A DNA stretch of 64,000 nt from Salirhabdus euzebyi (GCF_014207435.1 NZ_JACHGH010000006.1:186001-250000), one strand, 5' to 3'; positions 43,112 to 52,305 are shown, counted from the first letter of the stretch. A program made the numbers and translations. The notes: generated from the sequence alone by a model not told the origin.

Positions 43112-44575
43112 ATGGACTTAAAAACACTACTAAGCTTTGAATGGGGAATGATGGCACCAGAATTTACTATTTTAATCGTAGCTGTCATTCTATCCCTCAT
43201 TGATTTATTCGGGAAGGACTCGATCAAAAAATATATTCCTTCGTTTGCTGTAGCGGGCATCGGCTTAGCACTTATTTTCTTGTTATTCCAATATGGACAC
43301 GAAGAGGTTTCCATTTTATATGACACGTACATTTTTGATTCCTTTGCTTTTTCGTTTAAATTCATTCTACTAATAGGAACTTTACTCATTTTCTTCATGG
43401 TTCTGTCCAAGCAAAAAGATGAAGAAATAACGGATCGTGGGGAGTACGTGTACTTATTGCTATCGGCATTGTTAGGGACGATGATGATGGCGTCTAGTGG
43501 AGATCTGATCACTTTATTTGTCGGTTTAGAGTTATTATCCTTATCTTCATACATCATGGTCGCCATGCGAAAGCGAAACAAGCGAGCGAATGAAGGGGCA
43601 ATGAAATACATTATTAACGGTGGAATCGCAACAGCTTTTACGTTGTTCGGAATGAGCTACATTTACGGCATATCCGGTACGACAAAGCTTGTCGACATTT
43701 CCCGGGAAATGTCTTCCGCATTAGGAACAACAGAGCCAATCGCGACGGTAGGTTTCATTATCTTATTCGTCGGGTTAGCGTTCAAAATTTCTAGCGTCCC
43801 CTTTCATATGTGGACACCAGACGTTTATGAAGGAGCAGCTACTCCAGTTTCAGCCTTTCTAAGTGTCGTTTCCAAGGCAGCGGGGTTTGTGATTATTATT
43901 CGGCTATTCGTAACGATTTTTAATACGGGAGTGGAAGGGAACGAAACATTATATAGCTCGATGATTGGTTTTGTTGCTATCCTTGCTATTTTATCGATGC
44001 TCATTGGAAATATCATTGCGTTAAGACAACGAAACATGAAGCGGTTAATTGCTTATTCCAGTATTGGTCATGCTGGTTACATTTTAATTCCGATTGTCTC
44101 TTTGTCCGCCATGACATTAGAGAACGTTTGGTTTTACTTGTTGGCCTATTCCTTTATGACAATCGGTGCCTTTATGGTCATCTACATATTGGAGCAGTCT
44201 GAGAAATCAGAGGATATCTCTATCTTTACTGGCTTGTTCCAGCGCTCTCCAGTCCTCGCGATATCAATGACAATATTTTTACTATCGTTGGCAGGAATAC
44301 CCGGGACTGCTGGTTTTATAGGCAAATTCAACATTTTTGTAGGTGCAATCAGCGCCGATCCTGCTCAATATATTTTAGTCGGCGTCATGGCAGTGGCTAC
44401 GGTCATTTCCTATTTATACTATTTTAATATTTTAATTCAAATGTTTATTCGCCAACCGGAGTTTGAAGGAAGACGCACTGTGAATAAGATGCAAGCAGTG
44501 CCGTTAATTGCTTGTATAACAGGAACGATTGTATTAGGAATCTTTCCGTTTATCGCCTTAAACTTTTTCTCCTAA
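43112..44575 (+). CDS. nuoN: NADH-quinone oxidoreductase subunit N
   Basis: Antiporter-like subunit, 487 residues; LFVGLELLSLSSYIMVA, KISSVPFHMWTPDVYEGA and IAYSSIGHAGYIL are family signatures. Last gene of the operon; no clear intrinsic terminator is seen before ywzB. Confidence 0.96.
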   Translation: MDLKTLLSFEWGMMAPEFTILIVAVILSLIDLFGKDSIKKYIPSFAVAGIGLALIFLLFQYGHEEVSILYDTYIFDSFAFSFKFILLIGTLLIFFMVLSKQKDEEITDRGEYVYLLLSALLGTMMMASSGDLITLFVGLELLSLSSYIMVAMRKRNKRANEGAMKYIINGGIATAFTLFGMSYIYGISGTTKLVDISREMSSALGTTEPIATVGFIILFVGLAFKISSVPFHMWTPDVYEGAATPVSAFLSVVSKAAGFVIIIRLFVTIFNTGVEGNETLYSSMIGFVAILAILSMLIGNIIALRQRNMKRLIAYSSIGHAGYILIPIVSLSAMTLENVWFYLLAYSFMTIGAFMVIYILEQSEKSEDISIFTGLFQRSPVLAISMTIFLLSLAGIPGTAGFIGKFNIFVGAISADPAQYILVGVMAVATVISYLYYFNILIQMFIRQPEFEGRRTVNKMQAVPLIACITGTIVLGIFPFIALNFFS

Positions 44576-44649
44576 TCTAAAAGGGTCTTGAATTGACAAT
44601 GCTATATTTTCATGGCAAGGTTAAAAAGGTATAAAAAGGAGGCGATTAA

Positions 44650-44883
44650 ATGCTCCAGTCGTTAGGTGTAGACGCATTAACAGGCATGATATCCCATGTT
44701 TTCTTCATCATTATTACGTGGCGAGTTCTTCAAGGTGTTCGAATAGAGCCTATTATTAAAAAAGGCCAGTTATTCGAAGCCCGTGTATTATTTGTTTTCG
44801 TAACGATTATGATTGGGACAAGTGTAAGTAGATTTTTCTTGGAGTTTCTCAACTGGTCTCAAGATCTTATTTATCTATTTTAA
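44650..44883 (+). CDS. ywzB: DUF1146 membrane protein YwzB
   Basis: 77 residues, two helices (about 12-28 and 48-68); conserved small Bacillus protein of unknown function, normally directly after the atp operon in B. subtilis. Here the nuo operon lies between them. RBS AAAAGGAGGCG. Strong terminator follows. Confidence 0.9.
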   Translation: MLQSLGVDALTGMISHVFFIIITWRVLQGVRIEPIIKKGQLFEARVLFVFVTIMIGTSVSRFFLEFLNWSQDLIYLF

Positions 44884-44887
44884 TATA

Positions 44888-44920
44888 GTGCCGTGAGCGA
44901 AGCTGCTCACGGTTTTTTTG
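44888..44920 (+). terminator. Terminator after ywzB
   Basis: CCGTGAGC / GCTCACGG stem followed by T7. Confidence 0.9.
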
Positions 44921-44932
44921 TGCATCTGTTTA

Positions 44933-44995
44933 TGGGGTCAGACCCCACCCGCATCAACGCGTTAAAACTTTAGCTTGACGGGGGTCTGTCCCCAT
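44933..44995 (+). repeat. GGGGTC palindromic (REP-like) element, copy 2
   Basis: GGGGTCAGACCCC (44934-44946) faces GGGGGTCTGTCCCC near 44980-44994, with AACGCGTTAAAAC in the loop. Same organisation as copy 1 after rho. Confidence 0.85.
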
Positions 44996-45083
44996 TAAAA
45001 AAATTGTCGGAATGTTACTAGTTTAATAGTTTTACTCCTTGTTAATACTAGATGCCAAATAGTATTTAAGGGGAGTTTTAATC

Positions 45084-45809
45084 ATGTTTAGAAAATATAC
45101 AGCATTTATTGGTATTGTCGTCCTATTATTTTGTTCTACTATTTCGGAAACACAGGCTCAATCTAACATCGATTTGCAGCCATTTTCTGACCTCCATCAT
45201 TTTCTTCAGCATGAACAGCTTGACCTTGAACAATGGCAAATTATTATCAAGCAAAAAGTAGATTTAACGAAGGCAAACCCTTCACATATCGCCAATTCCC
45301 TAATCCCAAACTCCAGCGTCCAAAAACAAGTAGAGATAAGCGTGGAGAAGTTTTTTGTCCGAAACGGTTATAAATCTGACTCTATTATCGAAGAGTTATC
45401 TATAATTGCTCCAAAAGGTCAAACAACTGCAGAGCTCACGTATGTAATGAAAGGTAATTTGTGGAATGAAGAGATAAAAAACGTAGTAAAAACAAAGGTT
45501 AATAGACTTGATTCCCGATTTTACGGCACAAATCCTGTAATTTTCACTTGTGTGAGGGCAAAAACTAGTGATAATATTAAAAGTAATTTATTAGTAGATA
45601 GTTTTCAAAATTTTACAGATATGAAACCTCTAAAAACACTAAACGAAGAAAATTTCTTTACAGTATCTGGCATTATTCACAATTGGAACATAAACACAAT
45701 ACCTATATCACATACAGAAAAAATGAATGTTCAACTAGCTATTCGTAACGGATTGGGCTCTGAAACGTCTATAACAATTGGAACACCTATCCTGATAGTT
45801 GAATACTAA
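45084..45809 (+). CDS. ywmB: YwmB family protein
   Basis: 241 residues with an N-terminal signal peptide (about 1-25, cleavage near TQAQS). Matches YwmB by position directly before murAA and by overall pattern; the B. subtilis family has a TATA-box-binding-protein-like fold, but the function is unknown. RBS AAGGGGAG. Confidence 0.8.
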   Translation: MFRKYTAFIGIVVLLFCSTISETQAQSNIDLQPFSDLHHFLQHEQLDLEQWQIIIKQKVDLTKANPSHIANSLIPNSSVQKQVEISVEKFFVRNGYKSDSIIEELSIIAPKGQTTAELTYVMKGNLWNEEIKNVVKTKVNRLDSRFYGTNPVIFTCVRAKTSDNIKSNLLVDSFQNFTDMKPLKTLNEENFFTVSGIIHNWNINTIPISHTEKMNVQLAIRNGLGSETSITIGTPILIVEY

Positions 45810-45845
45810 TATAGTGTAAAAATGAGGACGCGGAGGGGAATAGTA

Positions 45846-47162
45846 TTGGATAAAATCATTGTAAGTGGTGGGAGGCAGCTTCAAGGTACTGTAAAGATTG
45901 AAGGTGCTAAAAACGCTGTATTGCCTGTCATCGCAGCAAGTATTATGGCAAACGAAGGAAAAAGTGTCATTCATGAAGTACCTGCTCTCGCTGATGTCGA
46001 TACCATGAGCGAAGTTTTAAGATATATGAATGTTGAAGTAATCACAGGAGATAATAAATTACAAATAGATGCATCAAGATTCTTAAAAACCGAAGCTCCG
46101 TTAGAATACGTAAGAAAAATGCGTGCTTCTGTCCTTGTTTTAGGTCCCCTTCTTGCCCGTTATGGTCATGCGAAAGTCGCATTACCTGGCGGTTGTGCTA
46201 TTGGTTCAAGGCCAATTGATCAACACTTAAAAGGCTTTGAAGCGATGGGGGCTAAAGTTCATGTAGGAAATGGCTTTATTGAAGCCCATACAGAAGAGCG
46301 CTTAAAAGGTGCAACCATATATTTAGATTTCCCTAGTGTAGGTGCTACGGAAAACATTATGATGGCAGCAGCATTGGCAGAAGGAAGAACGGTCATTGAA
46401 AACTGTGCAAGAGAACCAGAAATTATCGACCTTGCCAATTACCTAAATCAAATGGGTGCTAGAGTCGTTGGTGCTGGAACGGAAACGATTCGCATTGACG
46501 GTGTAGACTCATTAAAAGGAACAGAGCATAACATCATTCCTGACCGTATTGAAGCTGGAACATTTATGGTTGCAGCAGCGATTACTGGAGGTAATGTTCT
46601 TCTAAAAGGAGCTATGTCCGAACATTTACGTTCAACAATAGCAAAAATGGAAGAAATGGGAGTTACGATAAAAGAAGAAGCAGAAGGTCTACGCGTTATC
46701 GGACCAGAAAAATTAAAAGCTGTAGACATTAAGACATTGCCATATCCAGGTTTTCCAACAGATATGCAGCCTCAGCTCATGGCATTAGCAATGAGAGCAG
46801 CAGGAACGAGTGTCATTAGTGAAACAGTGTTTGAAAATCGTTATATGCACGTAGAAGAGTTCGGTCGCATGAATGGAAAAGTAAAAATTCAAGGCAGAAG
46901 TGCGATCGTTGAAGGTCCTGTTGAATTACAGGGTGCCGAAGTATCTGCAACAGACTTACGTGCAGCAGCAGCCTTAATTCTAGCTGGATTAGCGGCTGAC
47001 GGCTATACTCGTGTTACACAACTAAACCACCTTGATCGCGGCTACGTAAATATTGTAGGTAAACTACAACAATTAGGTGCAGATATCATTCGCGTAAAAG
47101 ACGTTCCGCAAGATAACACAGTTGCTTTTAGAACATCAGATAAAGTCTCAACTTCAAAATAA
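45846..47162 (+). CDS. murAA: UDP-N-acetylglucosamine 1-carboxyvinyltransferase
   Basis: First committed step of peptidoglycan synthesis: transfers enolpyruvate from PEP to UDP-GlcNAc. 438 residues from TTG 45846; GGAGGGG lies 7 nt upstream and the protein then starts (M)DKIIVSGG as homologues do, so the upstream ATG 45822 is not used. Active-site cysteine in [11 protein letters not shown] (about 117), target of fosfomycin. EGAKNAVLP and DRIEAGTFM are intact. Confidence 0.97.
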   Translation: MDKIIVSGGRQLQGTVKIEGAKNAVLPVIAASIMANEGKSVIHEVPALADVDTMSEVLRYMNVEVITGDNKLQIDASRFLKTEAPLEYVRKMRASVLVLGPLLARYGHAKVALPGGCAIGSRPIDQHLKGFEAMGAKVHVGNGFIEAHTEERLKGATIYLDFPSVGATENIMMAAALAEGRTVIENCAREPEIIDLANYLNQMGARVVGAGTETIRIDGVDSLKGTEHNIIPDRIEAGTFMVAAAITGGNVLLKGAMSEHLRSTIAKMEEMGVTIKEEAEGLRVIGPEKLKAVDIKTLPYPGFPTDMQPQLMALAMRAAGTSVISETVFENRYMHVEEFGRMNGKVKIQGRSAIVEGPVELQGAEVSATDLRAAAALILAGLAADGYTRVTQLNHLDRGYVNIVGKLQQLGADIIRVKDVPQDNTVAFRTSDKVSTSK

Positions 47163-47171
47163 TAAACGATG

Positions 47172-47204
47172 AAAAAGAGGTAGCTTCGGCTGCCTCTTTT
47201 TTTG
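47172..47204 (+). terminator. Terminator after murAA
   Basis: AAAGAGGTAGC-TTCG-GCTGCCTCTTT hairpin with T7. Confidence 0.9.
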
Positions 47205-47345
47205 TTTTCCTAAATGTCTAGTTCCATTGCCTTTCTGGACAGAAAAAGGAACTTGGACTTTTCTAAATTTTGTCATCATTTTTCTGTTCTATTAAATTAT
47301 CCTTCTGAATAGATTTTAGTAGAGATGGAAAGGAGGCTTTAATAA

Positions 47346-48410
47346 TTGAACTGGAAAAAAAGTAGTATGATGGTAACCCTTGTCCTACTAACGATTGTCG
47401 TCATTATTCCTGCAGCTATCGTCACCCCATTTATTAATGCGGGAGATGACGAAACCTATCAAACCCCAACAGACGAAGTAAGAGATTTAGAAGAACCTAC
47501 ATTAGAGGATGAATATGTCGTCTCTGTTTTTCGTTCCCAACAAAAAACAGTCGATGATGTCCCCCTAGAACAATACGTCACCGGAGTAGTAGCCTCCGAA
47601 ATGCCTGCCGACTTTGAATTAGAAGCACTAAAAGCGCAGGCGCTAGCAGCAAGAACATACGTAGTAAAGCATGTGTTAAATGAAGGTGAACAACAAGGTG
47701 AGGAAGGACAAATTACCGATACCGTCCAACACCAAGTATACAAAAGTGAAGAAGAACTGAAGCGGATATGGGGATCAGATTATAATTGGAAAATAAATAA
47801 AATAAAAAAAGCTGTTGCTGCAACACAAGGTGAAATTTTAACATATAATGGCGAACCAATCACACCAGCATTCTTCTCCACAAGTAACGGCTACACAGAA
47901 AATGCAGAGGACTACTGGACGAACCCAATTCCATATTTAAAAAGTGTAGCAAGCCCATGGGATGAAGAATCACCAAAATTCAAAGAACAAAAAATTCTAA
48001 CTCTACAAGAGGTAGAACAAAAACTAAATGAGTTCATCAAAAATCAACTGTCATCAGATAATCTAGTAAGCCTTGCAACCAATTCGGAAGCAAAGGTTGT
48101 ATCCCGAACTAGTAGTGATCGGGTAAAAGAAGTGTCTGTTGGTGGAATAACCTTAACAGGACGTAATGTTAGAGAAGCGCTAGACCTAAGATCTAGTGAC
48201 TTTACCGTAACATTTAAAGATCAACACTACGTTTTCACTACCGAAGGCTACGGCCACGGTGTTGGCATGAGCCAATACGGTGCAAACGGCATGGCAAAAG
48301 AAGGCAAAACATACAAAGAAATCGTCAACTACTACTACACCGGCACAGAAATCACAAATATAGGGTCAGACCCCGAACGCGTTACAGCACTAAAACGCGA
48401 AGGGGTGTAG
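47346..48410 (+). CDS. spoIID: Stage II sporulation protein D
   Basis: Lytic transglycosylase of the DMP engulfment complex, active in the mother cell with SpoIIM and SpoIIP. 354 residues, TTG start behind AAAGGAGG. Signal anchor (about 8-30), SpoIID domain with catalytic glutamate in VVASEMP, then GYGHGVGMSQYGANGMA. The last 15 residues (GSDPERVTALKREGV) and the stop are encoded by a GGGGTC-type palindromic element, so the tail is recently acquired or altered. SigE promoter expected; not resolved by eye. Confidence 0.96.
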   Translation: MNWKKSSMMVTLVLLTIVVIIPAAIVTPFINAGDDETYQTPTDEVRDLEEPTLEDEYVVSVFRSQQKTVDDVPLEQYVTGVVASEMPADFELEALKAQALAARTYVVKHVLNEGEQQGEEGQITDTVQHQVYKSEEELKRIWGSDYNWKINKIKKAVAATQGEILTYNGEPITPAFFSTSNGYTENAEDYWTNPIPYLKSVASPWDEESPKFKEQKILTLQEVEQKLNEFIKNQLSSDNLVSLATNSEAKVVSRTSSDRVKEVSVGGITLTGRNVREALDLRSSDFTVTFKDQHYVFTTEGYGHGVGMSQYGANGMAKEGKTYKEIVNYYYTGTEITNIGSDPERVTALKREGV

Positions 48411-48411
48411 G
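48363..48411 (+). repeat. GGGGTC palindromic element, copy 3, inside the spoIID 3' end
   Basis: GGGTCAGACCCC-GAACGCGTTA...AACGCGAAGGGGTG shows the same arms and the same AACGCGTTA loop segment as copies 1 and 2, with a degraded right arm. It encodes the final residues and stop of spoIID. Confidence 0.7.
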
Positions 48412-48422
48412 ATAATAGGAGA

Positions 48423-48450
48423 AACTCGGCAGCTGCCGAGTTTTTTCTTT
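48423..48450 (+). terminator. Terminator after spoIID
   Basis: Perfect AACTCGGCAG/CTGCCGAGTT followed by TTTTCTTT. Confidence 0.88.
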
Positions 48451-48471
48451 ATGGAAGAGAATTTTCTGCGC

Positions 48472-48750
48472 TGTACTCTTGATAGTTTTACAGGAATGAT
48501 TGATATGCCGTGCAGAACTCGAGATATTTTTGGGGGAACTACTGATAAAAGGGTCTAGAGCACGATAACTTACTAGGAAATCTGAATAACAGTTAATCTA
48601 ACTGCCCAAATCGATTAATTCAAACGGACTCTAAATAATTTCTGCATAACTCTTATATCTAGATCGGAACTCGTAATAATCCATCCGCTGGCTACGATAA
48701 ATTAGGCTCTACTCTAAAAAAATATGAGTTTCTCATGAATATGCAACATC
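48472..48750 (+). repeat. 21-bp-spaced short-core array (family 1), upstream of the NERD gene
   Basis: Core starts near 48475 (ACTCTTGATA), 48496, 48517 (ACTCGAGATA), 48538 (ACTACTGATA), 48559 and 48580 are exactly 21 bp apart; more degenerate units continue to about 48745 (ACTCGTAATA, ACTCTAAAA). Same core and orientation as the 33.8- and 49.9-kb arrays. The remaining 140 bp before the NERD gene is AT-rich with the RBS GAAGGAGC; no other gene is seen. Confidence 0.88.
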
Positions 48751-48888
48751 TTGAACTGCAAAACCACGTACTATTTTCATCAATTCATCATTTTTCCGCT
48801 TTTCCTTATGAAAATATTCCATTTTCCCAACTCGTCCTACTAACCACACCATATTAAGATAGGAAAAAACCTAGAAGGAGCTGCTCCA

Positions 48889-49857
48889 ATGATAATAAAA
48901 GAACGAAAAGCACCAATTAAACTCCACAAACTCGACGCACTGAGAAGGAGGTTACCCAAAACCCATCCGAAGCAATCACTAATAGAAGAGGAACTAGCAA
49001 AAAATAAAGCGGGCTATCAAGGAGAACAGTCTTTAGATTATTATTTAAGCTTCCTGCCCTCTAACTATCACATTTTGCATGACGTTAGACTCCAAAACCA
49101 GGGCCACTATTTTCAAATGGATACAATCATTGCTACACCATCATTTATACTTATTTTAGAAATCAAAAATTTTGCGGGTACCATCTATTTCGATCATATC
49201 TTTAATCAACTAATCCGAACCATTGAAGGGGTGGAGGAACGTTTTCCAGATCCTCTCCTCCAAGTGAACCGTCAGCGCAATCAATTAATGAAATGGTTGC
49301 TTGCGAATAATTATCCAGCTATACCAATTGAAACTGCCGTTGTCATTAGCAACCCGAACACCATTATTAAAGCTTCTACAAACAATCCCCAGTTTACGAG
49401 TAAAATTGTCCATAGTGAATATCTGTACCATAGAGTTATAGAAATAAAAAATAACCATAAGAGAGATATACTGACGGACAAAGCAATTGATAAACTTTCA
49501 ACTAGTCTTACAAATGCCCATGTCCCAAGCAATCCTAATATAATGCAAACTTTAAAAATTGAAGAAGTGGAATTACTAAAAGGGGTTCATTGTCCGAGTT
49601 GCTTATTCATTCCGATGAAAAGAGGAGGGAGAAAGTGGATTTGCCCTTCCTGCAAATACACGTCGAACGATGCTCATATGGACACAATAAAAGATTATCA
49701 GCTTCTGCTTCGTCCAACTATTACGAACAAACAACTTAGAGAATTCCTTAGTTTATCATCAGTCACAACAGCTTCCTCCATTATAAAGTCCTTGAATCTG
49801 GATTATTACGGAGAAAATAGAGGCCGAACATATAAATTGCAGCTGATAGATAATTGA
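48889..49857 (+). CDS. NERD-domain protein with C-terminal zinc ribbon
   Basis: 322 residues. NERD (nuclease-related) domain about 35-160: GYQGEQSLDYYLSFLPSNYHILHDV, then MDTIIATPSFILILEIKNFAG, where the E-x-K of the EIKNF strand corresponds to the nuclease-fold active site (quoted here in short pieces: GYQGEQSLDYYL, LILEIKNFAG). A CxxC-x(n)-CxxC zinc ribbon lies near 245-265 (CPSC, CPSC). NERD proteins are proposed DNA-processing enzymes but largely uncharacterised. It is not part of the B. subtilis spoIID-spoIIQ order and is flanked on both sides by 21-bp arrays. Confidence 0.85.
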   Translation: MIIKERKAPIKLHKLDALRRRLPKTHPKQSLIEEELAKNKAGYQGEQSLDYYLSFLPSNYHILHDVRLQNQGHYFQMDTIIATPSFILILEIKNFAGTIYFDHIFNQLIRTIEGVEERFPDPLLQVNRQRNQLMKWLLANNYPAIPIETAVVISNPNTIIKASTNNPQFTSKIVHSEYLYHRVIEIKNNHKRDILTDKAIDKLSTSLTNAHVPSNPNIMQTLKIEEVELLKGVHCPSCLFIPMKRGGRKWICPSCKYTSNDAHMDTIKDYQLLLRPTITNKQLREFLSLSSVTTASSIIKSLNLDYYGENRGRTYKLQLIDN

Positions 49858-49859
49858 AG

Positions 49860-50300
49860 TGAGTTCTTGATATTCTTAACTGAACTCTTGATAACTTTCA
49901 ATCTACTCTTGATAACTGCGCACGAACTCCCGATAACTTGAGCCAAAATTTGATAAGTCCCTGTGAACTCCGTATAAGGGCTCTAGCCAAGTTCTTCTAG
50001 CCCCTTTAATAGATACTTCTGCCTCTACTCCTAAAAGATCTGTATGAACTCCTGATAGGCTCTCAGCTACTCTTGATAACTCCACACGAGCCCCGATAAC
50101 TCGGGCCCAACATATGATAAGTTCCAGCACACACCGTATAAAGCCTCTACACATACATTTAATGTACCGGCTAGGGAAACTTTAACCCCAACTCTAAAAT
50201 AACTTACTGGAACTTTAGGATAACTTCCAGGCAACATTTGATACCACCACACAAACTCTTAATATCGTACGCAATCTCCCAATAACTACACCCCAACTCC
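49860..50300 (+). repeat. 21-bp-spaced short-core array (family 1), downstream of the NERD gene
   Basis: Cores ACTCTTGATAACT and variants start at 49884, 49905, 49926, 49947 (exactly 21 bp apart), then 49967 and onward with drift. About 20 units. On the minus strand some frames stay open and read a degenerate heptapeptide (SYQEF-like), a by-product of the 21-bp step. No gene is credible here. Confidence 0.9.
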
Positions 50301-50327
50301 AAATAACAACAAAACCACTCCATCAAT

Positions 50328-50354
50328 CCCTCCCAACCACCCCCCGAAAACCCC
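50328..50354 (-). other. Putative G-quadruplex (minus strand)
   Basis: Plus strand CCC-T-CCC-AACCA-CCCCCC-GAAAA-CCCC; the complement has four G-runs of at least three with loops of 1 to 5 nt. It lies in a 120-bp stretch (50,280-50,400) with almost no G on the + strand, and about 60 bp before the SigF-like promoter of spoIIQ. Confidence 0.55.
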
Positions 50355-50414
50355 ACCAAACCAACATCCCGCCCACCTAAATCCCCCAACAAAAAATATA
50401 TTTTCCCCTTTCAT

Positions 50415-50443
50415 GCATAAAATTCTAACCCTTGTCGAAAAAT
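50415..50443 (+). promoter_or_regulatory. Possible SigF promoter of spoIIQ
   Basis: GCATA (50415-50419), 14-15-bp spacer, GTCGAAAAAT. Partial fit to the SigF consensus; spoIIQ is a SigF gene in B. subtilis. Confidence 0.4.
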
Positions 50444-50520
50444 AAGTAGAAAAATTTTTTTTGAATATAGGTATAGTTTTCCTGTTTTCTGCTCAGAATG
50501 GTAGCTGAGGTGGTGATAAA

Positions 50521-51399
50521 ATGAAAGAGGAAGGCAAAAGACCAAACTCTGAAAATTCAACATGGAAAAAGTTAGTACGTAAGAAGTGGTTTTATCCAGC
50601 GGTTTATTTAACTTTTGCATCTTTGATTTTAGCAACGGTTCTTTGGTATCAAAACCAGGCAATCGATTTACCTGATGAAACCCAAACAGACGGTAGTAAT
50701 CTTGATAATTATCTAGATACACCATTTGATGAAAATCAAGACGCTGCTCCGGTTATCGATCAGGACGAAATGCTGAAGATGCCTGTAGCTAATGCAGACG
50801 AGACTCAGATTGTTACAAAGTTCTGGGACTATGATGCATCTACAGAAGATAAAGAACAGGCGCTTATTCTTTACAATAATAAGTACTATCAAAGTGTAGG
50901 GTTAGACATTGCATCAGCTAATGATGAGCCGTTTGAAGTTACAGCTGCACTAAGTGGAACTGTTACGGAAGTGAAGGAAGATCCTTTACTAGGTATGGTT
51001 GTGGAACTTACTCATGATAATGGGGTAACGACGAACTATGCTAGCCTAGGCGACGTAGCAATTGAAACAGGTGCGGAAGTAAAACAAGGTGATGTCATTG
51101 GTACCGCTGGAAGAAATTTATTCGGACAAGCAAATGGAATCCATGTGCATTTCGAATTACGTAAAGACAACAATCCGTTGAATCCAGAAGAATACTTCAA
51201 TAAATCTTTACGCGACATTAAAGAGCCAAGCGATGAGGAAGAAGAAGGCAATGAAGATGACGCGAAGGAAGAGGATGAAGCTTCAACTGGTGAAGATGTA
51301 GAGGATCAAACGGACCAAAACGAAGATCCAAGTCATGATGAAAACGAAAATGAGCAACAAGATAATAATGAATCCTCAGCTTCCACTGCAAGTGCTTAA
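50521..51399 (+). CDS. spoIIQ: Stage II sporulation protein Q
   Basis: Forespore membrane protein that binds SpoIIIAH across the septum during engulfment. 292 residues: short cytosolic N-terminus, one helix (about 24-45), LytM/M23-like domain (about 110-225) and an acidic low-complexity tail (about 228-292). The M23 zinc site is incomplete: the first histidine position reads S (YYQSVGLDIAS) although HVHFELR remains, as in B. subtilis SpoIIQ. RBS GAGGTGG. Confidence 0.95.
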   Translation: MKEEGKRPNSENSTWKKLVRKKWFYPAVYLTFASLILATVLWYQNQAIDLPDETQTDGSNLDNYLDTPFDENQDAAPVIDQDEMLKMPVANADETQIVTKFWDYDASTEDKEQALILYNNKYYQSVGLDIASANDEPFEVTAALSGTVTEVKEDPLLGMVVELTHDNGVTTNYASLGDVAIETGAEVKQGDVIGTAGRNLFGQANGIHVHFELRKDNNPLNPEEYFNKSLRDIKEPSDEEEEGNEDDAKEEDEASTGEDVEDQTDQNEDPSHDENENEQQDNNESSASTASA

Positions 51400-51424
51400 A
51401 CTGCAGAAAACACAATGAGGATAC

Positions 51425-51456
51425 GAGACTGTCTCTAGTAGGCAGTCTTTTTTTTG
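51425..51456 (+). terminator. Terminator after spoIIQ
   Basis: GAGACTG/ CAGTCT hairpin followed by T8. Confidence 0.78.
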
Positions 51457-51596
51457 TCCCTAAATCCTCTACATCCCACATCTTTCTATATTTTGTCGAA
51501 ATATCTGAAAAATATGTATTATTTTTCCCGAAGTTATTTTATTATAGTAAAGTACTAAAAATTTACCTACATAATTCAAGGGGGAACATAGCAACC

Positions 51597-52262
51597 ATGA
51601 AAAAATTACTATTCTCACTTATGTTTCTTTTAGCTTTCAGCTTGCTTATTGGCTGTAGTGATAAGGAAGCAAGCACAGATGCAGCAGAGGAAAAAAGCAA
51701 CGAACAAGTAGAAAGTGCGGACACATCAGCTGAAACAACAGAAGAAACAGACGCGGAAGAAGCACAAGATGCAACAGAAGACGAAGAAACAACGGAAACT
51801 ACTGAAACGACAGAAGAAGCGGCTACAACAACAGAAGAAACAATCCCTGTTTACCAATTGTACGATTTCGGCCCAACTGTGGATGCTTCCACAATTGACC
51901 AAGCAACAAAAGATCAAATTCAATTAATCGTTAATGAACTTGGCGACCCTGCAGAAGGTATTCAGTTCAACGGAATCGGTGCTGGTTACTTAGAAGATGG
52001 CACACTTCAAATTAACGTATTAGTTCGTAACGGATATGACCATAAAGTATGGGGAATCGATGCGGAATTAAAAGTAACGGATTCAAACGGGGAAGAAATT
52101 ATTGCGGCAGCAAACTTCTCTTTTCCTGAAGAAGACTTTGGTGTGTTAAATCCAGGAAGCTCTAGATTTTGGTCCCTTTATTTCGGACCAGAATTCGTAT
52201 TTAACCCTAATTTTGATTTAACAAATTACATGATTGACTCCAACTACACATACAGCTATTAA
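51597..52262 (+). CDS. Lipoprotein with SLAP-like domain
   Basis: 221 residues. Signal peptide with lipobox LLIGCSD (Cys20), then a Thr/Glu-rich low-complexity linker (about 22-85), then a globular domain starting VYQLYDFGP with strands IQFNGIGAGYLEDGTLQINVLVRNG (in part) and a C-terminal SSRFWSLYFGPEF. The RNG motif and the aromatic ending resemble SLAP domains seen in Firmicutes surface proteins; that assignment is tentative. RBS AAGGGGGA. Not part of the usual spoIIQ-spoIIID order. Confidence 0.7.
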   Translation: MKKLLFSLMFLLAFSLLIGCSDKEASTDAAEEKSNEQVESADTSAETTEETDAEEAQDATEDEETTETTETTEEAATTTEETIPVYQLYDFGPTVDASTIDQATKDQIQLIVNELGDPAEGIQFNGIGAGYLEDGTLQINVLVRNGYDHKVWGIDAELKVTDSNGEEIIAAANFSFPEEDFGVLNPGSSRFWSLYFGPEFVFNPNFDLTNYMIDSNYTYSY

Positions 52263-52269
52263 AAATTAT

Positions 52270-52305
52270 CGAGTGGCACATTCCTTTTAATGTGTCACTC
52301 TTTTC
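52270..52305 (+). terminator. Terminator after the lipoprotein gene
   Basis: GAGTGGCACATT / AATGTGTCACTC hairpin (one G-T pair) with a following TTTTC. Confidence 0.78.

Noticed and set aside
33806-50300. CRISPR array
   Set aside because: Repeats are short (12-14 bp) and degenerate, spacing is 20-21 bp, and no cas genes are present.
49903-50392. Minus-strand open frames with degenerate heptapeptides in the 49.9-kb array
   Set aside because: They follow from the 21-bp step; no RBS, no conserved fold, and similar arrays elsewhere are interrupted by stops.
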